Of a stretch of DNA of 64,000 nucleotides, positions 24,836 through 37,270 are shown piece by piece (the stretch's first letter is position 1; each line of letters begins with the position of its first letter). A program made the translations under genes and the position numbers. This stretch comes from Molossus alvarezi (lineage: Eukaryota > Chordata > Mammalia > Chiroptera > Molossidae), in NCBI GenBank assembly GCA_037176705.1, contig CM073887.1:29825501-29889500 (forward strand), given 5' to 3'. The notes beneath the pieces were generated by a model. That model ran no database searches. It had not been told where the DNA came from and saw nothing but the letters and a program-made list of their open reading frames with translations.

Positions 24836-24988
24836 AGGGTAAGGAGGGTTAAATAGTGATGGAAGGAGACTTGACTTGGAGTGATGAACACACATTACAA
24901 TATACAGATGATGTACTGTAGAATTATATACCTGAAACCTATATAATTTTATTAACCAATAGCACCCCAATAAATAAATAATAAAAAT
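24836..24988 (+). mobile_element. L1 3' end, strongly truncated
   Basis: TTGACTTGGAGTGATGAACA, then ACAGATGATGTACTGTAGAA and CACCCCAATAAATAAATAA: the last 150 bp of an L1 3' UTR, the same type as at 33890-34415. Confidence 0.85.
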
Positions 24989-25990
24989 TATTCCTCATCT
25001 ATTATATTTGACTTAAAAATGAGTGATTTTGGCCTAAGTTGCCATCATAAAACTATTTCAAAGTCTGTATGTGTATGATAGTACAATATAAATTTAAACT
25101 TTTCTTAGTAATAGTTTGCATTTTAGATGTGAAATTAAGTGCCTTTTTTATATATAGAATAGAAATGTTGTGATTTTAATTTTATTTTAATACTTCAGAA
25201 AAATATTTGATAATATCCACATGAGAAAACATCTGATCGTACACTACTCATGACTTAACCACTATAATAACAGATATGCAAATATGGTGAATTAGCAAAA
25301 ATTAATTCCATAGAATTAACCATTAAGGTTTTTGAACTTCAGTGTCTTGCAGAAAAGACACCTGATGAACATACAGTTCTTAAAAGTATTGGAAATACTG
25401 GTATTAAAAACTGGTAGACATAGAAAATGGTTAATTTATTAAGACTTTAATTTGCATGTGACTCAGAACTTTCCGAAGGCTATTATCTTCATAGGATATT
25501 TTATTCTTTTATTCCATTAGTGAAAAACACCACATGCTACTGACAGTCATAGAAGAGCTAGATGGCAAATAGGTATTTCCCAATACGGCTCAACTGCACT
25601 GCTGGTGCTAAAAGAGGCCCCAGTTACATGTGATTCTCTACAATACCCGCTTCTCTGCTTTTTTTCTGTCTAAACAGCATCGGATTTCTGCACAGGATTC
25701 AAACTAAAGTTTTATATATACCAAATGTGTCCAAACTCAACAATATCTATACTACAGAAATCAATACAGATAAAAAAATATACACAAAGGTAAAAAAGCA
25801 GATTAGAAGAGAGAATACTTATTTAAATCTCGCAGTAAATAGTGTTCTTCTTGTTCTACATACTATTGCAGAGTAGTGGAGTACATTTTGTTTTCTCAAG
25901 CAGTGCAACATTTTCTGTTTGGGAATAGAGGTCTAAGAGCACTTTAATATAATGAGCATACAAAAATAATTAACTTACAATGAAAGTTTT

Positions 25991-26164
25991 AAAATATTTT
26001 TTATTTATTGATTTTAGTGAGAGAGGACATTGATTGGCCGCCTCCTGCATGGCCCTCCTCCAGGGATCGGGCCCACAACCTGGGCATGTGCCCTGATGGG
26101 GAATCAAACCAGCAACCTCTTGGTGCATGGGTCGATGCTCAACCACTGAGCCACATGGCTGGGC
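25991..26164 (-). mobile_element. Ves-type SINE (type B), short
   Basis: Antisense: ATTTATTGATTTTAGTGAGAG, GCCCACAACCTGGGCATGTG, GAGCCACATGGCTGGGC. The GA-rich middle is shortened. Flanked by ACAATGAAAGTTTT / ACAGTGAAAGTTTT (25977-25990, 26165-26178). Confidence 0.94.
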
Positions 26165-27984
26165 ACAGTGAAAGTTTTTAATGTGTTATGGTTAAAATAT
26201 AGAAACCTATTGCTGAAAATCTTACCTCTATTAGTAATAAACAGCAACTTTTAATAAGTATCTATGAGAATTAAATAAATACAGTATATAATTATCAAAT
26301 TTGAAGTGCAAATATTTTGTGTGTTCTCTAAGCATTCTCTAAGTTATTATATCAAATGATATTCCAAATTTCCATTTTTAAAACAAATTATATTGTTATA
26401 TCCGTGGACACCTACATACAGAGAAAAATTAAAATATCAAAAGTGCTTATCTCTGAATTTCAGATTTGGAAGTCATTTAGGCTCTTGAAAATTAATATAC
26501 ATACTGTCCTCTTAATATGAGAAAAAAAATTAAGCAAATTGAGTGCAGTGAATTATGGAGTAGAGGGCCACCCTTCCGTTTGCCTGGCACGGGAAATTCA
26601 AAGTACAAGTAGGGTGACTGCTGTTATGCGTTAGCAATTGCTTCAAATGCATTTTCTTAATTAGTAGTAGCTATCTTATCTCTTATGAGGAAGCATTTAT
26701 TTTCCCCATTGTCATTGTCTTATATTAAATAGCATGTAACCAGTATTGGAAAAGCTCACTTTTGTGCATCCAGCCCTATAATCTTTTTCATCACTTACAA
26801 ATTTCTCTTACAAACTTAATTGCCTAAGAGCTTATGTGGATTTAATTAAAGAGAAATAATAAATTTGAGATGTATAAAAGAATAGTCCTTGGGAGTTTTA
26901 CCAAGTGAAATATCTCAAATACATTCAATTAAAGCTTTCTGAGCAAAGGATGCAACATATTCTGCATCACTCTGCTCATAAAAAGAAGTTCCAGTTAATG
27001 AAGAAAAGTGGCAGCTTTCCTTAATGGACATCAACAGATATCTGTCATTGAATTGAAATATCATATCACTCCAGAAATCAGTCATTTTAAGTAGGGACTA
27101 TAAGACTCTCATTTTTTTTTTTTTTTTATAAAAAAACATGTCACAAGAACAAAGGAATCGAGTGGTAAAAGCTGAACCTAAAACTAATTTTAGGTAAAAT
27201 ACTATCAAATATTTCATAGAGAATGTCGTATTGATAAAGTAACACTTCACTGTATAATTCTGACAGATTCATTTAACCAATATGAAAATTGTAAACAATC
27301 TTCACTGACAAAAATAATCATAATATATTTTATGAAGAGTCCTCTCAAATTTAAAATTGTAAAATACGTGATCATTTTGGTGGTCATTAATTTAATCTAT
27401 TACCACATAAATGTTAAAATAAGAATTGAAATAATCAGAATAATTGGAATTAATGTATGTTAGCAAATAATCACAATTAAAAACAAATAAAAAGTAAAAC
27501 AAAAATTCTCCTTATAGTCAGATGTTTGTTATTACACTTGAGAATGAGATGACAGGGGCCTGCATTAGTATCATGATCTCTAAATTGGATCTGCTATCAT
27601 AAAATTATAAGTGGAGTAAAAGTTTGGAAAATTCCTACAGTAAAGTATTAGTTCCAGTTATAACTCAAGTACAACTGTATGTGTGTGTGTATTTAAACAC
27701 AATTTTAACCACCCCTCCATGCTTGATATTTCTGTGGAAGACATCAGGAAATTCTAGAAATAAAACTAGGAATATAACTGAAAATCTGTCTCAAAAATAT
27801 ATTTGTAAATTAAAAAATAAATCTATAAGTGTTCATCTAAATAATATTTCTCATGCCAAAGGCATTTGTTAGTTAGATGTACTTTTACTTGATACTTTGT
27901 TGAAACTTCATTAGTTTGACTTAATATCTGTGAATATTGACTTTTTTTTTTTCCTTTCTGGTCTCTATGTTTTTATCCATTTTC

Positions 27985-28614
27985 CTTGACTTACTGCACC
28001 TCCTCAAAACTCCAGTATGATGTTGACTGAAAGAGATGATAACAATTTTTCTCTTCTTACAGATTTCAAAAGAAAGCTTTCAGGGTTTGATCCTTAAGTA
28101 TAATGTTTACACTAGGTGTTTTCAATAATTATTTTCTGTTAAATGTGTTTTTGTTCTCAGATATTATTGAAATAGTCTTACAAGTTATGCTTTTTAATAT
28201 TTTACTGAAGTTAGTTGATTTTTATAATATACACCAACCTTGGTTTCCTGGATAAAACAAATTTTTCTCGACTTATTGTCATGGCCAAGATACACCTTTT
28301 GAGGTTGAGGTAGGAATCTTCTATTCCTAGTTTACAGAGAATTTTGTTTAATGAGAGTTGAAAATTGTCAAATGTTTTGTCTTCATCAATTAAGACAATA
28401 ATAATACTCTGTAAACACCATAGATTACACTGTTTAGTTTTCAAGGATTAAACTAATTTTTTATTCCTGAGACAACCCTACTCGGTCATTTCTTACTGTT
28501 TATGTATTATCATTTATAGATATTGTTTCTTTTAATTGCTATATTTTATTAAAGTTTCTATATCTATATTTATGAGAGGCTTCAATTTTTTTTATTCTAG
28601 TAATGTTTTTGTCA
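27985..28614 (-). mobile_element. Old L1 ORF2 segment (part 1 of a split copy)
   Basis: Antisense ORF2 pattern: AGGTAGGAATCTTCTATTCC, then CACCAACCTTGGTTTCCTGG-like phrases and ATGTTTTGTCTTCATCAATT. It continues at 31735-32135. Heavily diverged, no usable frame. Confidence 0.7.
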
Positions 28615-28835
28615 TTTTTATTAAACTTATTGGGGTGACATTGATCAATAAGATTATATAGGTTTCAAGTGTACATTTCTATAATACACAATCTGTGTAT
28701 TACATTGTGTGTCCACCACCAAAAGTCAAATCATCTTCTGTCACTATGTCACCATATATTTGGTCCCCTTTACCCTTTACCACCTACAACAGCCTTCCCT
28801 CTGGTAGCTACCATACTGTGTATGTCTCAATGGCT
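28615..28835 (-). mobile_element. L1 3' end, truncated
   Basis: Antisense TTATTGGGGTGACATTGATC, then GTGTGTCCACCACCAAAAGT: the L1 3' UTR, inserted into the old L1 to its left. Confidence 0.85.
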
Positions 28836-28844
28836 TTCAATTCT

Positions 28845-28945
28845 CTTAAAAAATCGATGAGAAAGAGAGAGAGAGAGAAAGAAGAAGGATTTGTTGTTCC
28901 ACTCATCACACATTCACTGCTTGATTCCTTCATGTGCCCAGCCCA
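28845..28945 (-). mobile_element. Ves-related SINE fragment
   Basis: AATCGATGAGAAAGAGAGAG, then CATTCACTGCTTGATTCCTT and CATGTGCCC, compares with the antisense SINE at 36961-37179. The tRNA-like head is missing. 28946-29170, to its right, could not be assigned. Confidence 0.6.
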
Positions 28946-29184
28946 TCTGGACTCCTTGTCCTCTAGAAACAAAGCCCGCCATTTCCCCGTCCCCCAGAGC
29001 CTGCCCCTCCAGATGTCTCCATGGCCCTAGCATCTGCACACATCTCACTGGAGCCTAGCTCTTACCTGGAAGCTGTCTGTCAAGGCCCACAGCCCCTCCC
29101 CCAAGCAATGCTCCAGTGCTCTCTCGCCCACCTCCAAGCAAGGGCAGGATAAATATTTGTATGGAATAAAAAAAAAAAAAAAAA

Positions 29185-29405
29185 GCCCAGCTGGTGTGGC
29201 TCAATGGTTGAGCATCAACCCATGTATCAAGAGGTTGCTGTTTTGATTCCTGGTCAGGGCACATGCCCAGGTTGTGCGCTAAACCCCCAGTGAGGGGCTT
29301 GCAGGAGGTGGACAATTGATGTTCTTTCTCATTGATGTTTCTATCTCTCTCTTCCTTCCTCTCTGTCTAAAAATAAATAAAGAAAAAAAATTTAAAAAAA
29401 AAAAA
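29185..29405 (+). mobile_element. Ves-type SINE (type B)
   Basis: Preceded by a poly(A) run. Head GCCCAGCTGGTGTGGCTCAA, CCCAGGTTGTGCGCTAAACC, tail AAAATAAATAAAG with a second poly(A). Confidence 0.92.
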
Positions 29406-29414
29406 GCTTGAAAG

Positions 29415-31655
29415 GATGAAAGGAAGCATGGACATATTGGGAGGGACTGGATTATCAGGCATCAGGGCTAGAGCTGGGGGTGGGGCAGCAGCTTTCTACC
29501 AGACAAAAGTGCTGGCAGAGGTCATTGTTCCTTTTCTGAGACCACTCCCTCCCCCACAGAGCTGGCAAGATGGTGTCTTATCTGAGTCTCCTGCACTCTG
29601 GCTCACACTGTGCTCTGCCCTGGTGACTCCTTGAGAATCTGCCCTACCCCACTTGTGAGCCCACCTAAGCTATTTCTAGTGGCTTTTTTTTATATAAATG
29701 GCCTGTAATAGCTCATGCTTCAGACTTTCCTAAAATCTCTCAAACAAGTAGTATCAGACCTTGGTGTGCCCCATACCTCTCCTTCTGTGGCACAGGTATA
29801 GCACTAGCAGCAGCTGAACTTGGTTCACAACTTGGTCACCAGCACAAGTATCGGCCATCTGCAGATCACTTTGTACCTCATGTTGGAAGGCCCTGGGATA
29901 GACACAGGTGGAAGCTAACCTTGGCCTACACCTCTCAAGATGTCCCAGAGCCATCACACCCTGTGGACAGCTTCAGACCTCCTTGAAGCACCACCCAACC
30001 ACCTCCACAAACAACATACTCAAGCAGGTACCAGAACTCTCCCAAATTAAGTCCTGCTCTGATGGGTGGGCCCCTGCACAGCTGATCCTACATGGTGGTC
30101 AGTGATCACAGCCAGTCCTTGCAGCCTATTGACCTGGGGGTAAATACCTGCCATTGATGTGACAACAGCAATCAAGGTTCAACTACAACAAGAGGGTGTA
30201 CACAGCACATATGAAAAGGAAGGGAGAGGAGACTGTACCTCGAGTACCCAGCTCAGGTAAACAGTGAGGCTGTACCACTGAACCCTACTGAACGCCTATT
30301 AATAAGGCCACTCTACCAAGTCAGGGAGACATAGCAGTTCTACCTAATACATAGAAACAAACAAAGGGAAGCAGCCAAAATGAGGAAACAAACAAATGTG
30401 TCCCAAAGGAAATAACAGGACAAAACTCCAGAAAAATAACTAAACAAAATGGAGATAAGCAATCTACCAGATGCAGAGTTCAAATTTGGTTATAGGTGTG
30501 CTCAACAAACAGTGAGAATTTCAACAAAGAGATAGAAAGCATAAAAAAAAGAACCAGTCAGAAATAAAGAATATACTAACTGAAATAAAGAATATATTAC
30601 AGGGACTCAACAGTGAAGTAGATAAAGCAGAGGATTGAAACATAGATTTGGAATATAAGGAAGCAAAAAACACCCAATCAGAACAGAAAAAAGAATCCAA
30701 AATTGTAAAGATAGTGTAAGGAGCCTTTGGGGCAACTTCAAGCATACCATCTGAATCATAGAAGTGTTAGGAGGGGAAGAGAGAGAGAGCAAGAAATTGA
30801 AAACCTAGTTGAAAATATAATAATAGTAAACTTCCTTAACCTGGTGATGGAAATAGACATAGAAGTCCAGGAAGCACAGAGAGTCTCAAACAAGATGCAC
30901 TCAAGAGGCCCACACTAAGATACATCATAATTAAAAATGTAAAAGGTTCAAGACAGAGAAAATCTTAAAAGCAGCAAAGAAAAGCAGTTGGTTACTTACA
31001 AGGGAGTTTCCATAAAACTTCCAGATGATTTTTTAACAGAAACTTTGCAGTCCAGAAGGGGATGAAAAGAAATATTCAAAGTGATGAAAAACAAAGACCT
31101 ACAACCAAGTTTACTCTACCCAGCAAAGCTGTCATTTAGAATAAAAAATATATAAGGAGCTTCCCAGACAAGAAAAAGCTAAAGGAGTCCATCTCCACCA
31201 AACAAGTATTACATGAAATGTTAAAGGGTCCTCTTTAAAAAGAAAAAACAAATAAATAAAAAAATGAAAATATGAATAATGAAATGGCAATAAGTACATG
31301 TTTATCAACAATTGATTCTGCAAATAAATAAATAATTGAACAAACACAACAGAAACAAACATAGATACAGAGAATATTTTGATGGTTGCCAAATGGAAGG
31401 GGCTGGGGGAATGGTGAAAAAGGTGAAGGTATTACGAAGAACAAATTGGTTGTTACAGAATAGTAATGGGGATGCAAGGTACAGCATAGGGAATGTGGTC
31501 TATAATATTCTGAAAACAATGTAAGGAGTCAGATGGGTGTAAGATGTATCTGGATGACCACTTAGTAAGTTATATAAGGACTATCACTGAGGTGCTCACC
31601 TGAAATTAATATAATACATGTCAACTGTAATTGAAAATAAAAATATTTTTTAAAA
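29415..31655 (+). mobile_element. HAL1/L1-like element, nearly full length, decayed
   Basis: Sense order: a GC-rich 5' part (29415-30330), TACCTAATACATAGAAACAAACAAAGGGAAGCAGCC (about 30340), an ORF1-like region with stops (30400-31230, including CCAGAAGGGGATGAAAAGAAAT and CTACCCAGCAAAGCTGTCATT), and a short 3' UTR ending AATAAAAATATTTTTTAAAA. No ORF2 region is seen, which fits HAL1 (an L1 relative with ORF1 only). Frames are broken by many stops. The 5' limit is approximate and the 5' part could include unrelated DNA. Confidence 0.65.
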
Positions 31656-31734
31656 ATAATAAAAATTTAAAAGCTATTGTTATGTATAATATAACTTCAC
31701 TATTACTTTAGTGTCCTTGCATCTATAATATGGG

Positions 31735-32135
31735 TTGTATTTTTCTTTGCCTTGATGTATCTTATGAGGGGTTTATCTATTTTACTAGTCTTTTCAAGTA
31801 ACCAAATTTTTCTGTTATTTTTTTGTTTTTATTCTATTTTGGTTTCTGCTCTTGTTTTTATTATTTTCCCTCAGTTTAATACAGATTTAATTTTTTAATT
31901 TATTCTACCTTCTTAAGGTGGCCTCTTAGCTAATTTATATTCAACATTTCTTCCTTTCCTATAAAACATTTAAATCTATATGCATCATATTAGCTGTAAT
32001 TCATACATTTTGAAATCTTATATTTTAATTATTTGGTTTGAAATATTGTCTAAGTTTATTTGTAATTTCTTCTTTGGCCTATGGGTTAATTTAGAAATAC
32101 ATTATTTTTATAATTATATATAAATATGTAATATA
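31735..32135 (-). mobile_element. Old L1 ORF2 segment (part 2 of a split copy)
   Basis: Antisense phrases GGGGTTTATCTATTTTACTA, then GGTTTCTGCTCTTGTTTTTA and TTCTTCTTTGGCCTATGGGT lie upstream in ORF2 of those at 27985-28614. The two pieces therefore read as one old copy interrupted by about 3.1 kb. Confidence 0.7.
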
Positions 32136-32963
32136 ATATATATGTTCTATTTGTACCCTAAATTAGAATTTCAGCTGCTTAATTTGATATTAACAGAATG
32201 TCTGAGAAAATAGAGCAAGGTGGTACAATAAAAATGCCTGACCAACACTGGAAATTTTATCAAAAGTAATAAAATGAAAGTAGTCTTCTATTAAATCAAT
32301 ACATTGTTTTAAAGAGGAATTGAATAGGGCTATAAGCAGCAGAAAACTAAAAAGAAAAATCAACAAACAAACAAAAACAGTGTGTTAAATATGTAAGGAC
32401 GTAGACACAGCTTCTTATAACAAAAGTCAAGACAGGACATCATGAACCAGGCTCTTTCGTTCTCATTTTGTTCTTCCTTTTGTGATGGTTATTGTACTTC
32501 AGACATCATGCAAGCATTTGGGGCAAATAAACCAAGAAAGTGGAGGGAAATGCCAACAAACTTTCTGATATTCCACTTGCATTACTGAATTTTTTGGCTA
32601 GTTTTTAACTTCTGCTTTAGAACAGATAATGCCGCAATAGAAAGGGTTTAGAATAGAAAGATCTGAAACCAATATATTGTTTTGTCAGAATTCAACAACA
32701 TTCTCTCATTTTTCACCATCAAGAATTGGTCACCAAGCCAAAGGAGTGATATTCCAATGGCCCAAATACGGGTGTATAATAAGTTTTTTAATAGTTATTG
32801 CAACTGTGTGTATACACCATATACAATCCTGGATTTCAAGATTGATTCTTATATCAACTGTTTTATCAAGAGGTGAATAATTTAAGTTTGAAAGTGTATC
32901 TTAGCAAAAAAATATAAGATCATATCAATCTGAAGTATATTGATGTAAAAATCATTCATTAAA

Positions 32964-33200
32964 GCCTTGGCTGGGTAGCTTAACTGGTTGGAACATTGTC
33001 CCATATGCCATAAGTTTGCAGGTTTGATTCCTGGTCAGGGCACATGCCTAGGTTGTGGGTTCAATCCTCTGTCAGGGTGCTAATAGGAGGCAACTGATGG
33101 CTGTTTCACTTTGACATCAATTTCTCTCTCTCTCTCTCTCTTTCCTCTTTGTCTATGATCAATAAACATACCCTGAGCTGAGGATTTAAAAAAAAAAAAA
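32964..33200 (+). mobile_element. Ves-related SINE, older form
   Basis: Head GCCTTGGCTGGGTAGCTTAA, GGTTTGATTCCTGGTCAGGG, a CT run, tail CATACCCTGAGCTGAGGATTT and poly(A). Confidence 0.9.
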
Positions 33201-33889
33201 AGTTAGCTGCATTTAATAGAAAATAGTGAGTATGGGTATAAAATGTTATTTCAAGAAGGTTGTTCATGGCAGAAGTCAGCTTTATGTAAGGGCTGAAATG
33301 TAGGGCAGTGTAGCTGGAAATAGTGTTTGGGCCCAGTTAGTTTTTATTAGGAAAAATCCGAATTCGTGTTTAAACAAAGGAGAAGTGGTAGTAGCTCTTA
33401 AGGTTCCTAGAGATAAAGAAGGACAGTTTAGTAAGACTGAAAAAAGAAAAATGTGAGATAGTACGGTCTAAGAAAATGAAATATTTTATTCTTGGAAATG
33501 AGGGAGAGAGCTTTATTGTTTCACCGTGATAGGCAAAAGGGCAGATATGGAGTGAGTTTCAGTTATTACTTTTTGTCAAAAATCATCTCAGGAGGATTTT
33601 AATTATACAGTGATTTGTCCGTCTTAAGACCTAATAAATAGCTGGGCTGGAGGAAGTAAGATATATTTTTGCACAAACACTTATTAGGATTCTGATGCAA
33701 GTGATGCTCAGATAACATTTTTTAAAAAGCCAGGAGTACATTTTAAATAAGGAAGGAGAGAAATTACAAGAGCTCGTACATTTTCTCTGTAAAGTAGAAA
33801 AAAAGGCTCTGAGCCTATTACCATATTTTCATTAGTGAGACTTAAGACTTGAGAAAAATTTTTAAAAGTATTGTGTTTCATCTTTTCTT

Positions 33890-34415
33890 ATCTTTTTGTT
33901 ATGGAAGAAATACTGCTATTTGCAACAGCATGGATGGACCTTGAGAATATGCTAAGTGAAATAAATCATACAGAAAAAGTCAAGAACTGTTACGATTTCA
34001 CTCGCATGTGGGAGATAAAACTGAAAGCAATAAATGAACAAACAAAAACATATAAACAGAACTCACAGACACAAACAACAGTATGGTGGTTACCAGAAAG
34101 AAGGGGGTTGGGGGAGGCAATAAAGGGTAAAGGGTTCAAATATATGATGATGGAAGCAGATTTGACTTTGGGTGGTGGGCACACAATACAATATACAGGG
34201 TGGGGCAAAAATAGGTTTACAGTTGCAAGTAAGCAAAACAGTTTATTCTTGTACTATTATTTATTAATTATTGTATTATTTTCCATGTGGACAACTGTAA
34301 ACCTCCTTTTGCCCCACCCTGTACAGATGATGTGTCATAGAACTGTACACCTGAAACCAATATGATTTTATTAACCAATGTCACCCCAATGGATTTAATG
34401 GGAAAAAAAAATCAA
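33890..34415 (+). mobile_element. L1/HAL1-type 3' end, split by a MITE
   Basis: Sense: GCATGGATGGACCTTGAGAA, then AGAAGGGGGTTGGGGGAGGC and a 3' UTR to CACCCCAATGG plus A-run. The 3' UTR is interrupted at 34196-34321 by a mariner MITE. A 164-codon frame over this span is a product of the two elements, not a gene. Confidence 0.88.
34196..34321. mobile_element. Mariner-type MITE, 126 bp (copy 2)
   Basis: Starts CAGGGTGGGGCAAAAATAGG and ends with the inverted copy CCTCCTTTTGCCCCACCCTG. Inverted repeats reach about 30 bp. Removing it and one TA restores the L1 3' UTR seen at 24836-24988, giving exact ends and a TA duplication (34194-34195, 34322-34323). Confidence 0.95.
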
Positions 34416-34964
34416 GGACCGAGAAAAAGAAGTGTTGTGACCACTGTGTCAGGAAATTCAAAAGATGATTATACCCTTTAGCTGGATTTGTGCAGCACAA
34501 AGCAGACTGGGTGCCTGTTTCCAGCAGTGCCCTGCGGTCTAGTGGCAACCACAGCAAAAAGCAAAATGACTTAGCCTAGGGGTGCCTCCAGCCTACAGTA
34601 ATGTGAACTTGATTTTTAGATATCAGAGGAACTATCTTAAAGAACTATAAACAAATAAGATGATTTGAGCTTTTAAACTTAAACTTGTTTATGATATCCT
34701 TCAAGTATATTTTGCAAACTATGTAAATTGTACATAGTAATGAATATGTAGTGGTCTTCACATGGACTTCACATATACCACCTTGGGTTTTCCTATCTCC
34801 TGGGCGGGGGGCATGAAAGAAGTAAATTAGAGGAAATACTGGAGAACACAAATTTATATTTATAATACTTCTAAAATGATAAATCAATGAGGTAAAAAGA
34901 AAAACTGTGGTAATGTAGCTTTTCATTCTGAATCATAATTAACATATTGAATTGATGCAGTATG

Positions 34965-35175
34965 GGACAGCCTATAGGGACGAGCATGATATTGAGTGAA
35001 GACCACAGCTTTGCCTTAGGAAGCCCTGGTCTGTATTTAACTAGGTATAAGGTTTACACTGAGTTTGGGAGTCTCTCCTTCACCGTAAGATGAGAATGAC
35101 AAACTTTTACACATGAGATTAGGTTTGTAAAGCGTCTAATATAGTTCTCTCCACACTTTCCAATAATAAAGTAAT
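34965..35175 (+). repeat. MIR SINE, old copy
   Basis: GAAGACCACAGCTTTGCCTTAGGAAGCCCTGGTCTGTATTTAA, then CACCGTAAGATGAGAATGAC, in MIR sense order. Confidence 0.65.
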
Positions 35176-36399
35176 GAAAAAAATGAGAATTAGTTCCTCT
35201 TTTGAAAACCAGAATACCAAAAGAAATAAGAAAACAGAATTTCTGAGTGCCAGCTAGAATTCAATTTAAAAAGGTGTGGTGTAATAAAATAATGTTGACA
35301 GAAGGAAAGTTTAGTGTGTTACATTATTAAATGTATTGCTATGATAGCCTACTAAAACGTTTATATACATGCAATTATGGAAAATGTTGATGGTAGCAGA
35401 AGTATAATGGTGGTGTAAATACAGAAACACTGGCAGAAATGGAGAATATTTGTACCATTTAGTTTTAATGTTTATTTGATCTAGTGAAGATCATTTAATT
35501 CCATTGTCAGTTACTGAACATTTCTTACTGAGCTACAGGGAGTGATATACTTACAATAAAACCATTAATAATGTTTTTTTATGTGATAACAAAGGTTTTG
35601 CATAACCTTTAAATATTTTCCATGTTTAAAAACTTAAGTATTTCAAGTGGCAAACTATCAGAATCTTTTAATCCTAGATATAGTTACAACATTTGTTAAA
35701 CATACTTTTTGTTTTCTGTTTTTCGTATGTAGTGTTTGCATATAAATCTGAAGGAAGGGAATACATAAATCCCTAATTAGTCCAGAGGCTTTTATGTTTT
35801 ATTTATTTTACCCAATAACTTCATCTTTTTTTGATTTATTGCACATTCTGTCATCCGAATGACTCTCCCTAATTGAGGCCCCATAAGCGATAGTAATGGA
35901 AACCTGATTGCCATCCTGTATTTAGAATGAGATTCTAATTTACTTCAGTAGTTTTGGGATTGCCAACCATCAGATGATGAAGAGGTATTGATGAATTTTT
36001 AATGATTGTAAAACTTAGTCTGTGAAAACAAACTTATTTTAAATACAGTGGATTGTTTAATGGATGGGATATCGGACTAGCTTGCTATCAGAGTATAGGT
36101 AGAAGATTAATTAATGAGAGTAGATAGCTGGAATATAATTGTAAATGACAATGAGTGTGATTATCAGGGACTCCATGTACATGTATCATGCAACATTAGC
36201 ATTTTTATTCTTAGTAATGAATGAACCAGTTAACTTGTGAAACATATACACCAAGAATGAAATCAAATTCTTTCCAAGGCTCTGATTTCAAAATCCTTGC
36301 TTTTGCCACCTTGCTTACTTCCTACACTTTTGGTTTAATAAATGTCTATGTAGTGATGGGTGGTATACTAGAAGATATACTGAGCTAAAGCTATTTATT

Positions 36400-36530
36400 C
36401 AAAGGAAGTTAAGTTTTATTCACCTTATTTTAAAGAAGGGAAACTAAGATTCAAGAAGTTCAACTTAATTTCTCAAAATCACATAACTGTTAAACATGAG
36501 ATAATCTGGTTTATACTAGAATAAAACTAA
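36400..36530 (-). repeat. MIR SINE fragment
   Basis: CACCTTATTTTAAAGAAGGG, AAACTAAGATTCAAGAAGTT and AAAATCACATAACTGTTAAA match the MIR antisense core. Confidence 0.7.
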
Positions 36531-36669
36531 GAAATTTATCATAATTCATACAGAATAATTAAGCTTTCATAGCCATACTAATTTGATTCATTTGATTTTT
36601 TATTATTCTGAGATCAAGTAATTACTAAGCCAGAGTGTCAATATATAACAGAAGAGATATTTTTCATTG

Positions 36670-36875
36670 ATTTTTTTTTTTTTTTTTTAAGATAGAGTGG
36701 AAGTGAGAGAGAAACAGCGATGTGAGAGAGACACATTGATTGGTTGCCTCCCACACGACCCCGCAGGTCTGGGGATGAAACCTGCAACCCAGGTACATGC
36801 CCTTCACAGAATCCAACTAAAACCCTTTGGTCTGCAGGCTGATGCTCTAGCCATTGAGCCAAACAAGCCAGGGCA
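36670..36875 (-). mobile_element. Ves-type SINE (type A-like)
   Basis: Poly(T), AAGATAGAGTGGAAGTGAG, GGTTGCCTCCCACACGACCC, head GAGCCAAACAAGCCAGGGC. The GGGTGAGGAT tail motif is missing. Confidence 0.92.
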
Positions 36876-36960
36876 CAAGCAAAATTATTTTAAAGAGCAG
36901 TAATTCATTATAAGACCGTATCACTTTTTAAATTTAAATCCTCAGATATTTTTCTTTTTA

Positions 36961-37179
36961 TTTATTTTTAATTTATTGATTTCAGAGAGAGAGGGAAGAG
37001 GGGAGAGAGAGAGAAGAGAGAGAAAGAAAAACATCAATTTATTGTTTCACTTATTTACACATTCATTGGTTGTTTCTTGTATGTGCCCATGTGCCCTGAC
37101 AGGGGATCAAACCCACAACCTTGGCAATTTGGCATATCAGGACATTGCTCTAACCAACTGAACTACCCTGCCAAGGCTG
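36961..37179 (-). mobile_element. Ves-related SINE, older form
   Basis: AATTTATTGATTTCAGAGAG, GA-rich block, CCCTGACAGGGGATCAAACC, head GAACTACCCTGCCAAGGCTG. Flanked by the similar ATATTTTTCTTTTTA and GTATTTTCTTTTTTT. Confidence 0.9.
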
Positions 37180-37227
37180 GTATTTTCTTTTTTTTAAACA
37201 TAAAAAGAATTTGGGAATATAACATTT

Positions 37228-37259
<32 letters not shown>

Positions 37260-37270
37260 TATATATATGT
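37228..37270. repeat. (CA)n/(TA)n microsatellite
   Basis: About ten CA units, an ATATACACACACA bridge, then a short TA run. Confidence 0.95.

Noticed and set aside
24452..24836. MIR inserted into a younger L1
   Set aside because: MIRs stopped moving long before this L1 type. The inversion model makes the MIR ordinary flanking DNA between two L1 insertions.
33871..34365. 164-codon frame
   Set aside because: Runs through an L1-type 3' end and the mariner MITE inserted in it. No protein similarity.
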